Assembly (NCBI RefSeq): GCF_012275445.1
Contig: NZ_JAAZQK010000001.1
Span: 553,198-617,197 of the forward strand
Length of the DNA stretch: 64,000 bases
From: Rhizobacter sp. SG703
Lineage (GTDB): Bacteria > Pseudomonadota > Gammaproteobacteria > Burkholderiales > Burkholderiaceae_C
Direction of reading: 5' to 3'
A program made the position numbers and the translations under genes. Below, piece after piece: positions 61,196 through 64,000 of the stretch (position 1 is the stretch's first letter; the number at the start of each line of letters is the position of its first letter). A model generated the notes under the pieces. The model did not search any database, was not told the DNA's origin, and was given only the letters and a program-made list of their open reading frames with translations.

Positions 61196-63610
61196 TCAGC
61201 CGCGAAGGCGCACGCCGAGGCGGGCCTTCAGGCTGTCCAGCACCCGGTGCACACCGGCTTCGATGCGCTCGTCGGTCAACGTCGCGGTGTCGTCCAGCAG
61301 TTCGAGCCGGATCGCCAGGCTGCGCTCGCCGGCGGCCATGTCGGCGGACGGCGTGGCCGGCTTGTAGATGTCGAACAGGCGCGCCGAGCGGATCAGGCCC
61401 GGGTCGACGCCGGTGATCGTGCTGATCAGCGCTTCGTGCGTGACCTGCTCGCCGGCGATGACGGCGATGTCGCGCCAGGCCGATTGCTGCTTCGGGATCG
61501 GCTGGAACTGCGGCAGCAGGCGCTGCAGCAGGGCCGGTGCATCGAGCTCGAACACCACCGGCGCCTGCGGCAGCTCGTACGACTGGCGCCACTTCGGGTG
61601 CAACTCGCCGACGAAACCGAGGGCCGCGCCGTCGACCTCGATGCGCGCCGAGCGCCCCGGGTGCAGCGCCGGATGCTCGTCGGCGACGAAGCGGACCGCC
61701 AGCGGCGCGAGCAGCGACTCGATGTCGCCCTTCACGTCGAAGAAGTCGACCGGCCGCTCCTTGGCGGCCCATTGCAGCGCATCGACACCGCCGTACGCGA
61801 GGCCCGCGACCCGCAGCGGCTGCGCGATGCCCGCGACGCTGAACGCGCCGTTGGCGACCGTCGCATCGCGGCGGAACACGCGGCCGAATTCGAACACCCG
61901 CACGCGCGAGGTCTTGCGCGCCAGGTTGAAGCGCAGCACGTTGACCAGGCCGCCGATCAGGCTGGAGCGCATCACCGACAGCGGGCTCGCGATCGGGTTC
62001 AGCACGCGGATCGGATCGGCATTGCCGGCGAGCTCATGCTCCCAGCGCTCCTCGACGAAGCTGAAGTTGATGGTCTCCTGGTAGTCCAGGCCGGCCAGCA
62101 GATGGCGCACCGCATGCGGCCCGCGCTTCGATTCGCTGCGCACGCTGGCGGTGATCGCCGCGCGCGGCGGCGTCGACGGCAGCGTCGGGTAGCCGAGCAC
62201 GCGGATCACTTCCTCGATCAGGTCTTCCTCGATCAACAGGTCGAAGCGCCAGCTCGGCGGCGTCACCGTGATCGTGCCCTCGGCCTGCGTGAACGGCAGG
62301 CCCAGGCGCTCCATCACGCCGACGCACTGCGCCTGCGTGATCGGCATGCCGATCACCTTCGCGGCCCGTGCGACGCGCAGCGTGACCGGCGTGCGCGCCG
62401 GCAGCCGGGTGATCTGGTCGTCCATCGGGCCGGCCTCGCCGCCGCAGATGTCGAGGATCAGCTGCGTGATGCGCTCGATGTGCTCGACCGTCTGCGCCGG
62501 ATCGACGCCGCGCTCGAAGCGATGCCCCGCATCGGTCGTGAAGTTGAAACGGCGCGAACGGCCCGCCACCGCCTCGGGCCACCAGAACGCGGCCTCGACG
62601 TAGACGTTGCGCGTGGCGTCGGACACCGAGGTCGCATCGCCGCCCATGATGCCGGCCAGCGACTCGACGGCCTCGGCGTCGGCGATCACGCCGACCGACG
62701 CATCGACCTCGATCGTGTTGCCGTTCAGCAGCTTCAGCTGCTCGCCCGGGCGGCCCCAGCGAACCGTGAGGCCGTGGTGGATCTTGTCGAGGTCGAAGAT
62801 GTGCGAAGGCCGGCCGAGCTCGAACATCACGTAGTTCGAGATGTCGACCAGCGCGGTCACCGAGCGCTGGCCGCAGCGGGCCAGGCGGTCGACCATCCAG
62901 GCCGGCGTCTTCGCGGCGGTGTCGACGTTGCGCACGATGCGGCCCGAGAAGCGGCCGCACAGGTCGGGCGCCTCGACCTTGACCGGCAGCACGTCGCGAT
63001 GCTTCACCGGCACCGGCGCGAAGGTCGGCACCTTCAACGGCGTGCCGGTCAGCGCGGAGACCTCGCGCGCGACGCCGAGCACGCTCAGGCAGTGGCCGAG
63101 GTTCGGCGTCAGCTTCAGCGTGAACAAGGTGTCGTCGAGCGACAGGTGCGTGCGGATGTCCTCGCCCACCGGAGCGTCGTCGGCCAGGATCAGCAGCCCG
63201 CCCTGGTCTTCGGACAGCTTCAGCTCGCGCGCCGAGCACAGCATGCCCTGGCTCTCGACACCGCGCAGCTGGCCGAGCTTGATCTCGAAGGGCTTCCCAT
63301 CTTCGCCCGGAGGGAGTACCGCCCCTACCAGCGCGCACGGCACCTTCAGCCCGGCGGCCACGTTGGGCGCGCCGCAGACGATGTTCAGCAGCGTGCCGCT
63401 GCCGACGTCGACCTGGCAGACGTTCAGCCGGTCGGCATTCGGATGGCGCGCCAGCGACACGACGCGCCCGACGACCACGCGGCTGAAGGGCGGCGCCATT
63501 GGGCGCAGCTCTTCGACCTCCATGCCGGACATCGTCAGCAGCTCGGCCAGCGCGGCGGTATCAAGGGGCGGATTGCAGAACTCACGCAACCACGACTCGG
63601 GGAATTGCAT
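61196..63610 (-). CDS. pheT: phenylalanyl-tRNA synthetase beta chain
   Basis: 804 residues. N-terminal MQFPESWLREF and the tRNA-binding EMAP-like domain (FSRVVVGRVVSLARHPNADR, LNIVCGAPNVAAGLKVPCAL) are followed by the B3/B4 editing domain, B5 domain (VARAAKVIGMPITQAQCVGV), and the C-terminal anticodon-recognition domain (HPALHPGRSARIEVDGAALG, ...). Forms the alpha2-beta2 enzyme with PheS, whose gene lies 18 bases upstream. Confidence 0.97.
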   Translation of the reverse strand: MQFPESWLREFCNPPLDTAALAELLTMSGMEVEELRPMAPPFSRVVVGRVVSLARHPNADRLNVCQVDVGSGTLLNIVCGAPNVAAGLKVPCALVGAVLPPGEDGKPFEIKLGQLRGVESQGMLCSARELKLSEDQGGLLILADDAPVGEDIRTHLSLDDTLFTLKLTPNLGHCLSVLGVAREVSALTGTPLKVPTFAPVPVKHRDVLPVKVEAPDLCGRFSGRIVRNVDTAAKTPAWMVDRLARCGQRSVTALVDISNYVMFELGRPSHIFDLDKIHHGLTVRWGRPGEQLKLLNGNTIEVDASVGVIADAEAVESLAGIMGGDATSVSDATRNVYVEAAFWWPEAVAGRSRRFNFTTDAGHRFERGVDPAQTVEHIERITQLILDICGGEAGPMDDQITRLPARTPVTLRVARAAKVIGMPITQAQCVGVMERLGLPFTQAEGTITVTPPSWRFDLLIEEDLIEEVIRVLGYPTLPSTPPRAAITASVRSESKRGPHAVRHLLAGLDYQETINFSFVEERWEHELAGNADPIRVLNPIASPLSVMRSSLIGGLVNVLRFNLARKTSRVRVFEFGRVFRRDATVANGAFSVAGIAQPLRVAGLAYGGVDALQWAAKERPVDFFDVKGDIESLLAPLAVRFVADEHPALHPGRSARIEVDGAALGFVGELHPKWRQSYELPQAPVVFELDAPALLQRLLPQFQPIPKQQSAWRDIAVIAGEQVTHEALISTITGVDPGLIRSARLFDIYKPATPSADMAAGERSLAIRLELLDDTATLTDERIEAGVHRVLDSLKARLGVRLRG

Positions 63611-63628
63611 TGATGGGTCTTCCGCTGG

Positions 63629-64000
<372 letters not shown>

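Overview
The window is about 64 kb of GC-rich, densely packed chromosomal DNA. Its gene neighbourhoods (ilvB-ilvN-ilvC-pssA-leuA, nadE-glnB, tRNA-Leu-tig-clpP-clpX-lon, pheS-pheT-ihfA-merR-tRNA-Pro, an ECF sigma gene with DUF3619/DUF3106/RDD genes) point to a betaproteobacterium of the order Burkholderiales, probably near the Rubrivivax/Leptothrix/Methylibium group. That placement is inferred from gene content, not from a search. No insertion sequence, prophage, integrase or CRISPR array was seen.

Left part, 1-14004, minus strand: one compact run of at least twelve genes, with overlaps or gaps of about 30 bases or less, nearly all for exported envelope proteins. In transcription order: an ApbE-type FAD:protein FMN transferase; a 1011-residue lipoprotein with beta-propeller-like repeats and three c-type heme motifs that resembles the hydrazine synthase alpha subunit family; a small lipoprotein with one odd heme motif; an SH3-like beta-barrel protein; a second beta-barrel protein; a TlpA-type thioredoxin; a tiny DUF4266 lipoprotein ending GGGCGCN; a DUF3570 protein; an exported coiled-coil protein; and three TPR proteins, the last cut by the window edge. 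This is the best candidate for an undescribed system: an envelope redox assembly that may combine heme and covalently bound flavin. The triheme protein carries an E-x-x-SGAT site very like known ApbE targets.

14458-21357, plus strand: a complete cytochrome c maturation operon ccmABCDEFGHI, divergent from the redox cluster across a 453-base gap. It would supply the heme ligation that cluster needs. Next come a small Gly-rich ORF whose ribosome binding site lies in a stem-loop, a possible HrpB1-like protein, an AT-rich intergenic island, and a cheW-mcp pair.

25117-31742, minus strand: tRNA-Cys, tRNA-Gly, lon, clpX, clpP, tig and tRNA-Leu (protein quality control). 31851-36189: an RND efflux permease and its adaptor behind a palindromic operator. 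36391-39176: a hopanoid-type squalene synthase (hpnD), an IclR regulator and PBP7.

39309-47253, minus strand: branched-chain amino acid synthesis (ilvB, ilvN, ilvC) with pssA and two different 2-isopropylmalate synthases. The leuA2 gene sits behind a leader peptide with three CTA leucine codons and an attenuator hairpin. 47510-54200, mostly plus strand: an ECF sigma factor with partners, dgkA, a LOG-family protein, then nadE-glnB (minus) and a GNAT-like protein. 54201-60103: an M16 double-domain peptidase, soluble pyrophosphatase, and a K+-independent membrane H+-pyrophosphatase. 60169-64000, minus strand: tRNA-Pro, a MerR regulator, ihfA, pheT and the 3' part of pheS.
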